A stretch of DNA of 64,000 bases from positions 62,001-126,000 of the forward strand of contig NZ_JAJUWT010000029.1 of the NCBI RefSeq assembly GCF_021390395.1, in the 5' to 3' direction. The DNA comes from Saccharothrix sp. S26. Lineage in GTDB: Bacteria; Actinomycetota; Actinomycetes; Mycobacteriales; Pseudonocardiaceae. Position 1 is the first letter of the stretch, and every line of letters begins with the position of its first letter. Below the pieces are notes generated by a model that saw only the letters and a program-made list of their open reading frames with translations, ran no database searches and was not told the origin of the DNA. Of the stretch, positions 31,336-39,871 are shown one piece after another. A program made the position numbers and the translations under genes.

Positions 31336-34177
31336 CCGTGACCGACGATCCGCTGCGCACGTGGCCCAGCACGCCGCCGCCGCGCGCGACGACCGCAAGG
31401 TCTACAGCAAGCGCGGGCGCCGCCTGCCGGGCGAGCAGTCCGTGCCGAGCTACACACCGTCGATCGCCGCCCGCAGCATCGACGGCCACCTGCTGCGCAC
31501 CGGCCAGGAGGTCTACGCCTGGTACCGGCTCGCGCCGCAGCGCTGGTCGTTCCGGTCGGACTCGCAGCGCCAGGACCTGATCGCGGCGATCGCGGGCCAG
31601 TACGCCGAGCTTCAGGGCCGCTGGATGCACCTGCGCGTGACGACGCGGCCGTACCCGATCCGGATGTGGGCCGAGGCGCACGTGCACAACGCCGTGCGCC
31701 GGCTGCCCGACACCCCCGGCACGCTGAGCTTCGACGACTACATGGTCGGCGAGCAGCAGCAGCTGATGGGCCGGTCGATGGCCGAGAAGGAGGTCTACCT
31801 CGGCGTCCAGGTGCAGACCCGCAACATGATGGACCGCGCGGTCGAGCGCGCCGCACCCGTGCTGCGCAAGGTCTTCCCGGACGCGGTGGACGCCGAGCTG
31901 GTCGCCATCGAGTCCGAGATCGACCACCTCGACCAGGTGATCGGCTCCGCCGGTCTGGAAGGGCGTCCGGCCACGGCCGAGGAGATGTCCTGGCTGATGC
32001 ACCGGTCGTGCTCGCTGGGCCTGCCCGCGCCGCGCAACCTGCCCGCCGTGCCCGGTGCGCCGTGGGAGCCGGAGGACCTCGCGTCCTTCACCGACGCGGC
32101 CGACTTCCACCAGGAGCCCTACGCGCCGACGGTGACCGTGCGCGGTCGCACGGGGTCGAACGCGGGCATCAAGCGGCACGTCGCCGTGCTCACCGTGGGC
32201 CTGATGCACGGCTTGCAGATCCCCGAGCAGGACGACCCGTGGGTGCAGCGCTCGGACCGGCTGCCCGCCGCGGTGGAGTGGTCGGCGCGGATCTACGTGC
32301 GGCGTCCCGAAGAGGTCTCCGGCGAGTTGCAGCGGCAGATGAGCAAGGTGCGCTCGCAGGTCCGCCACTACACCGACGAGCACGAGCTGGACCCGCCGCA
32401 GTCGTTGGCCCGCCAGGCGTCACGGGTGCTGGAGATCGACGACGAGATGACGTCGGGCTTCACCGCGCTGGGCACGCGGGTGCGCAGCTGGTGGCGGCTC
32501 GCGGTGTCCGGCCCGACCGAGCGCGAGGCGCTGCGGCTGGCCCAGGGCCTGCTCGACCTCTACAAGCCCAAGATCGCCATCGAGCACCCCGAGGCGCAGT
32601 ACGCGATCGCGCGGGAGTTCATCCCGGGCGAGCCGCTGTCGTCGTCGGCCTACCTGCGGCGCGGTTCGGTGCTGTGGGCGGCGTCCGCGGTGCCGACCGC
32701 GACGGCCGAGGTGGGCGACCGCCGCGGCATCCTGCTGGGCGAGACGGTGACCGCGACCCGCCGCCCGGTGGCGTGGGACCCGTGGATGGCGCAGGAGCTG
32801 CGCGACTCGTCCGGCCTGACCGCGATGGTCGCGGGCCTGGGCGCGGGCAAGTCGTTCCTCGGCGGCGGCATCGTCTACAAGACGTTGCGGGCGGGCGCGC
32901 ACTGGACGTTGCTGGACCCGTCCGGGCCGCTGGCGGCGCTGTGCGAGCTGCCCGAGCTCAAGCCGTACGCCCGGCCGATCAACCTGCTCAACGCGCAGGC
33001 GGGCATCCTCAACCCGTACCGGGTGGTGGCCGAGCCGCAGCTGGACCACTTCATGGACGAGGAGGACCCGGAACGGTCGTGGCGGCGGGAACGCGCGCTG
33101 GCCGCGGCCACCCGGCGTCGCCTCGTGCTCGACGTGCTGTCCGGCCTGCTGCCCTACGAGGTGTCGCGGTTGCCGCAGACCCGGATCGTGCTGCTGCGCG
33201 CGGTCCGAACGGTCGGCGGCCGGCCCGACGCGCACCCCGGCATGGTGTTCGAGGCGTTGCGGCGTGACGCGTCGGAGCACCACGAGCACGCGGTCGTCGT
33301 GGCGGACTTCCTGGACGAGATGCGGGAGCGCATGTCGCTGCTCATCCCCGAGCAGGACCTGGACCCGTACAACGAGGCGCGGGACGACCGGTTGACCGTG
33401 CTGACCATGGCGGGGCTGAACCTGCCGAAGGACGGCGTGGGCCGGGAGCACTGGACGGACGCCGAAGCGCTCGGCGTGGAGATGCTCAACCTCGCCGCGT
33501 GGCTGACCCAGCGGTCGATCTACGAGCGGCCGAAGGACCTGCGCAAGGGCGTCTGGATCGACGAGGCGTTCTTCCTGTCGGAGGTGCCCACGGGGCGCGT
33601 GCTGATGAACCGCTTCGCCCGCGACTCGCGCAAGTGGAACGTCCGCGTGCTGCTGTCCTCGCAGATCCCGGCCGACTTCCTCAAGATCCAGGGCTTCGTG
33701 ACGCTGCTCGACTCGGTGTTCGTCGGCCGGCTGGACGACGACCAGGCCCAGGCGGACGCGTTGCGCCTGCTGAAGGTCCCGGTCGGGGCGGGCTACGAGC
33801 AGGTCGTGGCGTCACTGGGCCGTCGACCGGGCGGCGTGCGCAACAACGTCGAACGCGACCGCGCCCCGCGCCAGTTCATCTTCGGCGACGGCGCGGGCGG
33901 CGTGGAGCGGATCCGCATCGACTTCTCCGGGCCGCACCTGGAGCACCTGCGCAACGCCCTCGACACGACCCCGGACGCCCTTCGCGACGGCCAGGAGTCG
34001 ACCGAGGTGGAGGTCTCCTCCCCACCGCAGGACCCGTTCGCCTACGCCGAGCAGTACACCGACGAGTACGACGACGAACTGGCCGCCGACCTGGAAGTCG
34101 GCCTGACCGACGAGCTGGTCGACTCGGCGCACGGCGAGGGAGGAAACCGCCGACCGGGCCGGGAAGGCAGCGCATGA
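31316..34177 (+). CDS. VirB4-like T4SS ATPase
   Basis: A 953-residue ATPase of the VirB4/TcpF/ConE type, which powers substrate or pilin movement in type IV secretion. Walker A GLGAGKS lies at about 506-512 and Walker B (GVWIDEAFFLSEV) near 747. LLSSQIPADFLKI follows, the sensor-like RecA-fold segment. The N-terminal 450 residues form the usual VirB4 domain without membrane helices. GTG 31316 has AAGGAGG upstream at 31302. ATGA overlap with the next gene. It is longer than typical TcpF proteins, and its last 60 residues are acidic and disordered. Confidence 0.85.
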   Translation: MFGRRRDRDRRSAAHVAQHAAAARDDRKVYSKRGRRLPGEQSVPSYTPSIAARSIDGHLLRTGQEVYAWYRLAPQRWSFRSDSQRQDLIAAIAGQYAELQGRWMHLRVTTRPYPIRMWAEAHVHNAVRRLPDTPGTLSFDDYMVGEQQQLMGRSMAEKEVYLGVQVQTRNMMDRAVERAAPVLRKVFPDAVDAELVAIESEIDHLDQVIGSAGLEGRPATAEEMSWLMHRSCSLGLPAPRNLPAVPGAPWEPEDLASFTDAADFHQEPYAPTVTVRGRTGSNAGIKRHVAVLTVGLMHGLQIPEQDDPWVQRSDRLPAAVEWSARIYVRRPEEVSGELQRQMSKVRSQVRHYTDEHELDPPQSLARQASRVLEIDDEMTSGFTALGTRVRSWWRLAVSGPTEREALRLAQGLLDLYKPKIAIEHPEAQYAIAREFIPGEPLSSSAYLRRGSVLWAASAVPTATAEVGDRRGILLGETVTATRRPVAWDPWMAQELRDSSGLTAMVAGLGAGKSFLGGGIVYKTLRAGAHWTLLDPSGPLAALCELPELKPYARPINLLNAQAGILNPYRVVAEPQLDHFMDEEDPERSWRRERALAAATRRRLVLDVLSGLLPYEVSRLPQTRIVLLRAVRTVGGRPDAHPGMVFEALRRDASEHHEHAVVVADFLDEMRERMSLLIPEQDLDPYNEARDDRLTVLTMAGLNLPKDGVGREHWTDAEALGVEMLNLAAWLTQRSIYERPKDLRKGVWIDEAFFLSEVPTGRVLMNRFARDSRKWNVRVLLSSQIPADFLKIQGFVTLLDSVFVGRLDDDQAQADALRLLKVPVGAGYEQVVASLGRRPGGVRNNVERDRAPRQFIFGDGAGGVERIRIDFSGPHLEHLRNALDTTPDALRDGQESTEVEVSSPPQDPFAYAEQYTDEYDDELAADLEVGLTDELVDSAHGEGGNRRPGREGSA

Positions 34178-36075
34178 GCACTCTCCTGTTGGTGGCGCTG
34201 GTCGCCGTCGCGCTCTACGCGCGACGGCGTATCAGACACGCGCGAGAGCACGCGACGCCCCATCGCCGACCGGGTCGCGCGCGCTGGCGGGCGATGGCCG
34301 TGGTCGTGGCGATCGTCAGCCTCCAGGTCGTCATCGGCGCGCCCGCGGCGCAAGCCGCCAACTGCGGCGAAGCCCCGAACCCGGAGTGGCAGGACACGGG
34401 CATGGTCGGCGCGATCGACCCGCCCGTCACGAAGGGCCTGCCCGGCACGCCGTACGCGGAGTACAACTACGCGGGCATGGTCTGGCACGTCTACCAGGAG
34501 AACTGCCTGAAGCTGCCGGACTCCGCGGCGGTGCTCGACACCTGGATGGGCAACCAGCTCTTCAACCTGTCCAAGAACATCGTCGGCGCGACGAACGCCT
34601 TGCACTACACGGTGATGCGGCAAGGCCTGCTGGCCCCGGTCGACGACGCCGTCCGGGCGGGTGTGCAGCGCGTCTACGACAACGTCTACCTGCGGTGGTT
34701 CGGCCTGGTGGCGTTGATCCTCGCGGTGCTGATGTTCCGCCAGATCTGGCGTGGCGACCTGGCGACCATCAGCAAACGCGGTCTGTGGGCACTGGCCGCC
34801 ATGTGGCTCGCCACGTCAACCCTCGCCTTGCCGCAGTTCTACAGCTTCATGGACAACACGCTGGTCACGAAGACCTCCGAGATCCAGGCAGGCTTCGCCG
34901 CCTCGGCGGACGCCAACTCCTTGCACACGCTCCCGACCCGCCTGCACGACACCGTGGTCTACAAGAGTTGGCTGCGCGGCGAGTTCGGCCGGCCGGACGG
35001 TCCCACGGCCGAGCAGTTCGGACCCAGGCTCCTCGGTGCCCAGGCATGGTCCCGCGAAGAGCTCCTGGCCGGGAAGGAGGGCGACCAGGCGGCGTTGGAC
35101 GCCAAGAAGGCCGAGTACAAGAACATCGCCACCCAGCTGGGCTCGGCGAAGGGCTACTTCACGGGCGCGGACGGCGGTCGGACCGGCGCCGGCTTCCTGT
35201 CCCTGCTGCAGGCGGTGGCGTTCTCGCTGTTCCAGCTGTTCGCCAAAGCGGCGGTCATGCTGGCGCAGTTGCTCCTGCGCATCCTGACCCTGGCCGGACC
35301 GCTGATCGGCCTGGTCGCCCTGATCCACCACGACCTGCTGCGCAAGGTCGGTCGGGCGGCCGCGGTCACCGTGTTCAACGTGCTCGTGCTCGCCGTCCTG
35401 GCCGGCACGCACGCGTTGCTGCTCCAAGCGATCCTCGACGCGAGCGGGATGTCCCTGCTCACCAAGGCGCTGCTCGGCCTGATGCTCACCGTCGTCTGCT
35501 TCATGGTCGGCAAGCCGCTGCGCCGGATGTGGCAGATGGTGGAGATGTCGGTCGGGTCGGCCAGCAACGCGCTGCCCATGCGCGGCGGGATCTTGTCGCG
35601 GTTGCGGAAGAAGAAGGAAGGGCCCTCGCCGCAGGAGGAGTTCTGGGACACCGTGCGCGAGACCGACCCGGACGGTGTCGAGGTGCCGCAGCGGGACCGG
35701 CGGCGGGTGCGGCCCGAGGCGGCCAACCCCGTGGCGGCGACGGCGCAGCGGTTGGACCGGGCGGGCAACAGCGTCGGCGAGTTGGGGTCGGCGGCCGGGG
35801 CGAACGGTGCGGTGGCGTTGCCCGCCGGTGGGCACGGCGGTCCGGCGGCGTTGCCGTCCGGGCGGTCGCGGGTGGTCGACGCGCCGCCGATCGCCGACCG
35901 GAACTACGACCGGCTGGACGACGCGGTGCTGGTGCCGTCACGGGTCGGTGGTCGGGTCGCGGACGCGCCGACCACCGTGCCGGGGCCGCGGCGCGCGGAG
36001 ACGGAAGTCGTGGCGGGACGGCAGGTCCACGTGATCTACCGGCCGTCACGCGGGCTTGAGGTCAGGGACAGCTGA
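34174..36075 (+). CDS. VirB6/TrbL-like polytopic membrane protein
   Basis: A 633-residue protein. After an N-terminal helix and a second hydrophobic segment (MAVVVAIVSLQVVIGAPAAQA, resembling a cleaved signal) comes an extracytoplasmic region with two cysteines, then at least five membrane helices between about residues 170 and 450 (LVALILAVLMF, LAGPLIGLVALIHHDLL, VLAVLAGTHALLLQAIL). The C-terminal 170 residues are charged and disordered. This fits the VirB6/TcpH inner-membrane channel component. It overlaps its neighbours at both ends. Confidence 0.72.
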   Translation: MSTLLLVALVAVALYARRRIRHAREHATPHRRPGRARWRAMAVVVAIVSLQVVIGAPAAQAANCGEAPNPEWQDTGMVGAIDPPVTKGLPGTPYAEYNYAGMVWHVYQENCLKLPDSAAVLDTWMGNQLFNLSKNIVGATNALHYTVMRQGLLAPVDDAVRAGVQRVYDNVYLRWFGLVALILAVLMFRQIWRGDLATISKRGLWALAAMWLATSTLALPQFYSFMDNTLVTKTSEIQAGFAASADANSLHTLPTRLHDTVVYKSWLRGEFGRPDGPTAEQFGPRLLGAQAWSREELLAGKEGDQAALDAKKAEYKNIATQLGSAKGYFTGADGGRTGAGFLSLLQAVAFSLFQLFAKAAVMLAQLLLRILTLAGPLIGLVALIHHDLLRKVGRAAAVTVFNVLVLAVLAGTHALLLQAILDASGMSLLTKALLGLMLTVVCFMVGKPLRRMWQMVEMSVGSASNALPMRGGILSRLRKKKEGPSPQEEFWDTVRETDPDGVEVPQRDRRRVRPEAANPVAATAQRLDRAGNSVGELGSAAGANGAVALPAGGHGGPAALPSGRSRVVDAPPIADRNYDRLDDAVLVPSRVGGRVADAPTTVPGPRRAETEVVAGRQVHVIYRPSRGLEVRDS

Positions 36076-36680
36076 TGCCGATCCGCACCAATCGCGGCCG
36101 CGCGGCCGTGTACCGACGCCTGTGGGGCTGGCCGTTGCGCTCGCCCCGCCACCTCGTGACCACGATCGTCGGCGTGATCGTCGTGGTCACCACGATCAGC
36201 GTGGTCATCCCGAACGCGATCAAGCCGCGGCCGGCGGGCAGCACGGCGGGTGGCACGTCCACCGCCGCCACCGCGGGCAACGGCACCCAGGTCGGCGTGC
36301 TGCCCACCGTCACGTCGAGCCCGCTGCCGACCAAGGCGCCGAGCCCCACGCCCGCGCCCACCTCCGCGCCGGTCAACGCCAACGCGCAGCTGGTCGCCGA
36401 CATGTGGGTGGACGCGTTCGGCTCGTTCGAGGCGGGCAAGACGACCAAGGAGAAGTGGCTGGCCGGGCTCAAGCCGCACACCTCGGAGGAGCTGTTCCCC
36501 CGGTTGGCGTCGGTGGAGCCCGCGAACGTGCCCGTGGTGATCGACCAGCCGGTCAAGCCGATCAAGTCGTTCACCGACTCGGCGGAGTTCGAGGCCCAGC
36601 TGGAGGACGGCAGGCTCGTCGTGACCGTGGTGAAGCTTCCCGAGGGCTGGCGCGTGCACGAGTTCGACAAGGTGGGGTGA
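36075..36680 (+). CDS. VirB8/TcpC-like bitopic membrane protein
   Basis: A 201-residue protein with a basic cytoplasmic N terminus, one membrane helix (LVTTIVGVIVVVTTISVVI), a Pro/Ser/Thr-rich linker, and a C-terminal globular domain of about 110 residues (MWVDAFGSFEAGKTTKEKWL onward) with a NTF2-like feel, as in VirB8/TcpC. It starts one base into the upstream stop (TGATG). The assignment is by architecture and position; direct sequence similarity is modest. Confidence 0.55.
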   Translation: MPIRTNRGRAAVYRRLWGWPLRSPRHLVTTIVGVIVVVTTISVVIPNAIKPRPAGSTAGGTSTAATAGNGTQVGVLPTVTSSPLPTKAPSPTPAPTSAPVNANAQLVADMWVDAFGSFEAGKTTKEKWLAGLKPHTSEELFPRLASVEPANVPVVIDQPVKPIKSFTDSAEFEAQLEDGRLVVTVVKLPEGWRVHEFDKVG

Positions 36681-36681
36681 C

Positions 36682-37683
36682 ATGCTGAAGATCGGGCTGG
36701 TGGTCGTCGCGGTGGTGGCCGTGGTCGCCGTGACCGTCACCAACGGTGTCTCCACGGTGCTCAACGAGAACACGCCGTCGGAGGAAGCCGCCGGCATCCG
36801 CATGGCGAGCTGCAACGCCTCGATCGGCCCGTGGGAGGGCGGCGGCGAGGCGAAGGGCCGCGGTGACGCCGACCGCCTCACCGACGAGCAGCGCACCACC
36901 GTCGCCAACATCATCTCCATCGGCCGCAAGCGCCAACTGCCGCCGCTGGCGTGGCAGGTCGCGATCCAGGCGGGCATGACCGAGTCGGGGCTGCGCAGCC
37001 TGAACTACGGCGACCGGGACTCCCTGGGCATCTTCCAGATGCGCCCGTCGATGGGCTGGGGCACGCCCCACCAGGTCACCGACCCCGAGTACGCGATCAA
37101 CAAGTTCTACGACGTGCTGCTCAAGCTGCCGGACTGGCAGGAGCAGCGGCCCGGTGACTCGGCCCAGGACGTGGAGCGGTCGGCGTTCCCCGACCGGTAC
37201 CACAAGTGGGAGGCGATGGCGGCGTTCTTGATCGCGCAGGAGGGCGACGTCAGCGACCCGGCCGGCTGCGGCGAGAGCGTCGGCGGCTACCTGCTCGCGT
37301 CCAACGCCGCGGGCACCGCGATCGAGTTCACCAAGCAGCAGCTCGGCGAGCCGTACCTGTGGGGCGGCAACGGCCCGGACGCGTGGGACTGCTCCGGCAT
37401 CCTGGTCAAGGCGTTCGCGGCGGCGGGCGTGAAGATCCCCCGGGTGGCGAACGACCAGTACATGTCCGGCGGGGCGTACCTGCCGGTGCGCGAGGCCAAG
37501 GCCGGTGACCTGATCTTCTGGGCGACCAACCCGGCCGACCCGGTCACCGTGCACCACGTGGGCATGTACCTGGGCAACGACGAGTACATCCACGCGCCGC
37601 AGACCGGCGACGTGGTGAAGATCAGCAAGATCAACTGGGATTACCACGAGTTGATGCCGCTGGCCGTCCGGCCGGGCGTGTAG
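36682..37683 (+). CDS. Lysozyme-like/NlpC-P60 cell-wall hydrolase of the T4SS cluster
   Basis: A 333-residue exported or membrane-anchored enzyme (N-terminal helix LVVVAVVAVVAVTVTNGV). A lytic transglycosylase-like domain has its likely catalytic Glu at about 102 (GMTESGLRSL, then DSLGIFQMRPSMGWG). A C-terminal NlpC/P60 peptidase has Cys at about 237 (WDCSGILVKAF), His near 291 (HHVGMYLG) and a third His in YIHAPQTG. Two-domain wall hydrolases of this type (TcpG, CwlT, Orf14) are standard in Gram-positive conjugation systems, opening peptidoglycan for the channel. It follows the VirB8-like gene by 1 nt. Confidence 0.88.
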   Translation: MLKIGLVVVAVVAVVAVTVTNGVSTVLNENTPSEEAAGIRMASCNASIGPWEGGGEAKGRGDADRLTDEQRTTVANIISIGRKRQLPPLAWQVAIQAGMTESGLRSLNYGDRDSLGIFQMRPSMGWGTPHQVTDPEYAINKFYDVLLKLPDWQEQRPGDSAQDVERSAFPDRYHKWEAMAAFLIAQEGDVSDPAGCGESVGGYLLASNAAGTAIEFTKQQLGEPYLWGGNGPDAWDCSGILVKAFAAAGVKIPRVANDQYMSGGAYLPVREAKAGDLIFWATNPADPVTVHHVGMYLGNDEYIHAPQTGDVVKISKINWDYHELMPLAVRPGV

Positions 37684-37695
37684 GGAGGCGCGACG

Positions 37696-38214
37696 GTGTT
37701 CAACCACCAACCGATCCAGCGGCACGCGGGGCCGCCCGCGTCGAGCACGCCGACGCGGGACTACCTCAACACCCGGCCGCCGGGCACCGACCAGTCCTAC
37801 GCGGTGCTGCCGCGGTCGCTGGTCGAGGCGATGCCGCTGCCGTGGCAGCAGCAGATGGCGCACCTGCTCGCCGACTTCCACCGCACGTACGCGCACCTGA
37901 ACTGGCCGGTGTACCGGGTCGTGCCGTCCCGGGTGGAACGGCTGGTCGACCTGGACGAGGAGCAGTTGGCCGAGGTCGGCGCGATCGTCGAGATCGACGT
38001 GGACGGCGAGCTGGTCTACCGCGACCGCAGCGGCGCGGTGATCCCCGACCCCGAGCACCGCACGGTGCTGGTGTCGGTGCTCGACCCGATCCCGGGCGAG
38101 TTCGCCAACGCCAACCAGAACACGCCGCCGCGCGGCTTCCCCCAGCCGCCGGTGGTGCCGCAGCCGACCTACCCGCAGTCGGGCCCGCTCCCGGTGCAGC
38201 CGCCGCCGCGGTGA
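37696..38214 (+). CDS. Hypothetical protein at the end of the T4SS-like operon
   Basis: A 172-residue soluble protein of unknown family. A structured middle region (LPWQQQMAHLLADFHRTYAH, YRVVPSRVERLVDLDEEQLA, LVYRDRSGAVIPDPEHRTVL) is flanked by proline-rich ends. There is no signal or membrane segment. It lies 12 bp after the NlpC/P60 gene, in the same operon. It may be a cytoplasmic accessory to the secretion apparatus. Confidence 0.65.
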   Translation: MFNHQPIQRHAGPPASSTPTRDYLNTRPPGTDQSYAVLPRSLVEAMPLPWQQQMAHLLADFHRTYAHLNWPVYRVVPSRVERLVDLDEEQLAEVGAIVEIDVDGELVYRDRSGAVIPDPEHRTVLVSVLDPIPGEFANANQNTPPRGFPQPPVVPQPTYPQSGPLPVQPPPR

Positions 38215-38251
38215 ACATGACATGCGCGTGCGCGCATGGAAACCTGGGCGC

Positions 38252-38440
38252 ATGGCTTCTGACCCGAACGCTTGGTACTACTGCCTGACCCACCAGACGG
38301 TCGAGCACGGTGTGGGCTGCCGGGGTGGGGACCGCATGGGCCCCTACCCCGACGAGGCCACGGCCCAGCGCGCGCTGGAACTGGCCCGCGAGCGGACCAA
38401 GGCCGAGGACAAGGCCGATAAGGAGTGGGGCAAGCGCTGA
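38252..38440 (+). CDS. Small conserved actinobacterial protein
   Basis: A 62-residue protein: ASDPNAWYYCLTHQTVEHGV, then CRGGDRMGPYPDEATAQRAL and a charged helix (LARERTKAEDKADKEW). Short proteins of this type, with WYYCL..H...E and LGPY.....A..AL, are common in actinobacteria and sometimes labelled SPOR-like. Two cysteines and two histidines could bind metal. ATG 38252 is chosen since the family begins just before the WYYC motif. Function unknown. Confidence 0.7.
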   Translation: MASDPNAWYYCLTHQTVEHGVGCRGGDRMGPYPDEATAQRALELARERTKAEDKADKEWGKR

Positions 38441-38448
38441 GGCCGGCT

Positions 38449-38454
38449 TAGGGT
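38449..38454 (+). promoter_or_regulatory. -10 box TAGGGT of the RNB ribonuclease gene
   Basis: TAGGGT ends 7 nt before ATG 38462, supporting this start and a leaderless mRNA. Confidence 0.45.
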
Positions 38455-38461
38455 GCACCCC

Positions 38462-39868
38462 ATGGTGATCCGCACCGGCCGAGCGGACCTGGACTTCGGC
38501 GGCATCCGGACCGAGTTCGGCCTGCCCGAGCAGTTCCCGGCCGCCGCGCTGGCCGAGGCGCGGGCGGCGGTGTCGCGCGACATCGGCCTGGACGGGCGCG
38601 AGGACGCGACCGGGCTGCCGCTGGTCACGATCGACCCGCCCGGCGCGAAGGACCTGGACCAGGCGCTGCTGGTGCAGCGGGTCGGGTCGGGCTTCCGGGT
38701 GCACTACGCGATCGCCGACCTGGGCGTGTTCGTCGAGCCCGACGGCGCGCTGGACGCCGAGGTGCGCAAGCGCGGCCAGACGCTGTACCTGCCCGACGGC
38801 AACGTGCCGCTGCACCCGCCGGTGCTGTCGGAGGGCGCGGCGAGCCTGCTGCCGGGGCAGACGCGGCCGTCGGTGCTGTGGACGTTCGAGTGCGGCCCGG
38901 ACGGCGAGCCCACCGACGTGCGGGTGCGGCGCGCGGTCGTGCGGTCGACCGCGCGGTTCGACTACGAGGGCGTGCAGGCGCAGTTCGACGCGGGCACGCC
39001 CCACCCGTCGATCGAGGCGCTGCCGGACTTCGGCCGGCTGCGGCGGGAACGCGCGGCCGACCGGGGCGCGGTGGAGTTGCAGTTGCCGGAGCAGGAGATC
39101 GTGTCCAACGGCGACGGCGACTGGAAGCTCGTGGTCCGCCCGCGCGCCGACGTCGACGCCTGGAACGCGGAGATCTCCCTGCTCACGGGCATGTCCGCGG
39201 CCAAGATCATGCTGGCCGCGAAGGTCGGGGTGCTGCGCACGCTGCCCGACGCGGACGACGGCGCGGTGGACGTGTTGCGGCGCTCCGCGCACGCGCTGGG
39301 CGTGCCGTGGCCGGACGGCGTCACGCCGTCGCGGCTGCTCGCGGGCCTGGACCCGAGCCGCCCGGAGTCCTTGGCGCTGTTCGTGGACGCGACCCGGCTG
39401 CTGCGCGGCGCGGGCTACACGGCGTTCAACGGCGAGGTGCCCGCGGTGTCCACGCACGCCGGCCTGGCCGCGCCGTACGCGCACGTGACCGCGCCGTTGC
39501 GCCGGCTGGTGGACCGGTTCGCCACCGAGGTGTGCCTGGCCGTGACGGCGGGGCGCGCGGTGCCGGAGTGGCTGACCAGGGCGTTGCCGCAGCTGCCCGG
39601 CCTGATGGGTGGTTCGGACGCGCTGGCGGGCAAGGTCGACCGGGCGTGCCTGGACCAGGTCGAGGCGTGGGTGCTGGCCGACCGGGTGGGCCAGCGGTTC
39701 GAGGCGGTCGTGCTGCGGGCGGACGGGAACGGCGCGGACGTCTTCGTGCCCCAGCCGCCGGTGATGGGCCGCTGCACGGGCGAGGACCTGCCGGAGGGCG
39801 AGCGGATCGCGGTGCGGCTGGTGGAGGCCGACCCCGAGCGCCGCAAGGTGGTCTTCGAACGGCTGTGA
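38462..39868 (+). CDS. RNB-domain exoribonuclease (RNase II/R family, short form)
   Basis: A 468-residue ribonuclease with an RNB catalytic domain but no obvious S1 or cold-shock domains, the compact form frequent in actinobacteria. Metal-binding aspartates are Asp58, Asp64 and Asp66 in TIDPPGAKDLDQAL. FRVHYAIADLGVFVEPDGAL, RGQTLYLPDGNVPLHPPVLS and YAHVTAPLRRLVDRF are the other RNB motifs. It degrades single-stranded RNA 3' to 5'. Its stop is 3 bp from the stop of the convergent monooxygenase gene. Confidence 0.92.
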   Translation: MVIRTGRADLDFGGIRTEFGLPEQFPAAALAEARAAVSRDIGLDGREDATGLPLVTIDPPGAKDLDQALLVQRVGSGFRVHYAIADLGVFVEPDGALDAEVRKRGQTLYLPDGNVPLHPPVLSEGAASLLPGQTRPSVLWTFECGPDGEPTDVRVRRAVVRSTARFDYEGVQAQFDAGTPHPSIEALPDFGRLRRERAADRGAVELQLPEQEIVSNGDGDWKLVVRPRADVDAWNAEISLLTGMSAAKIMLAAKVGVLRTLPDADDGAVDVLRRSAHALGVPWPDGVTPSRLLAGLDPSRPESLALFVDATRLLRGAGYTAFNGEVPAVSTHAGLAAPYAHVTAPLRRLVDRFATEVCLAVTAGRAVPEWLTRALPQLPGLMGGSDALAGKVDRACLDQVEAWVLADRVGQRFEAVVLRADGNGADVFVPQPPVMGRCTGEDLPEGERIAVRLVEADPERRKVVFERL

Positions 39869-39871
39869 CGT

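Noticed and set aside
29858..38214. Prophage origin for the NlpC/P60 and multi-membrane-protein cluster
   Set aside because: No capsid, portal, terminase, tail or lysis genes occur. The VirB4-like ATPase and membrane protein set fit a type IV secretion apparatus instead.
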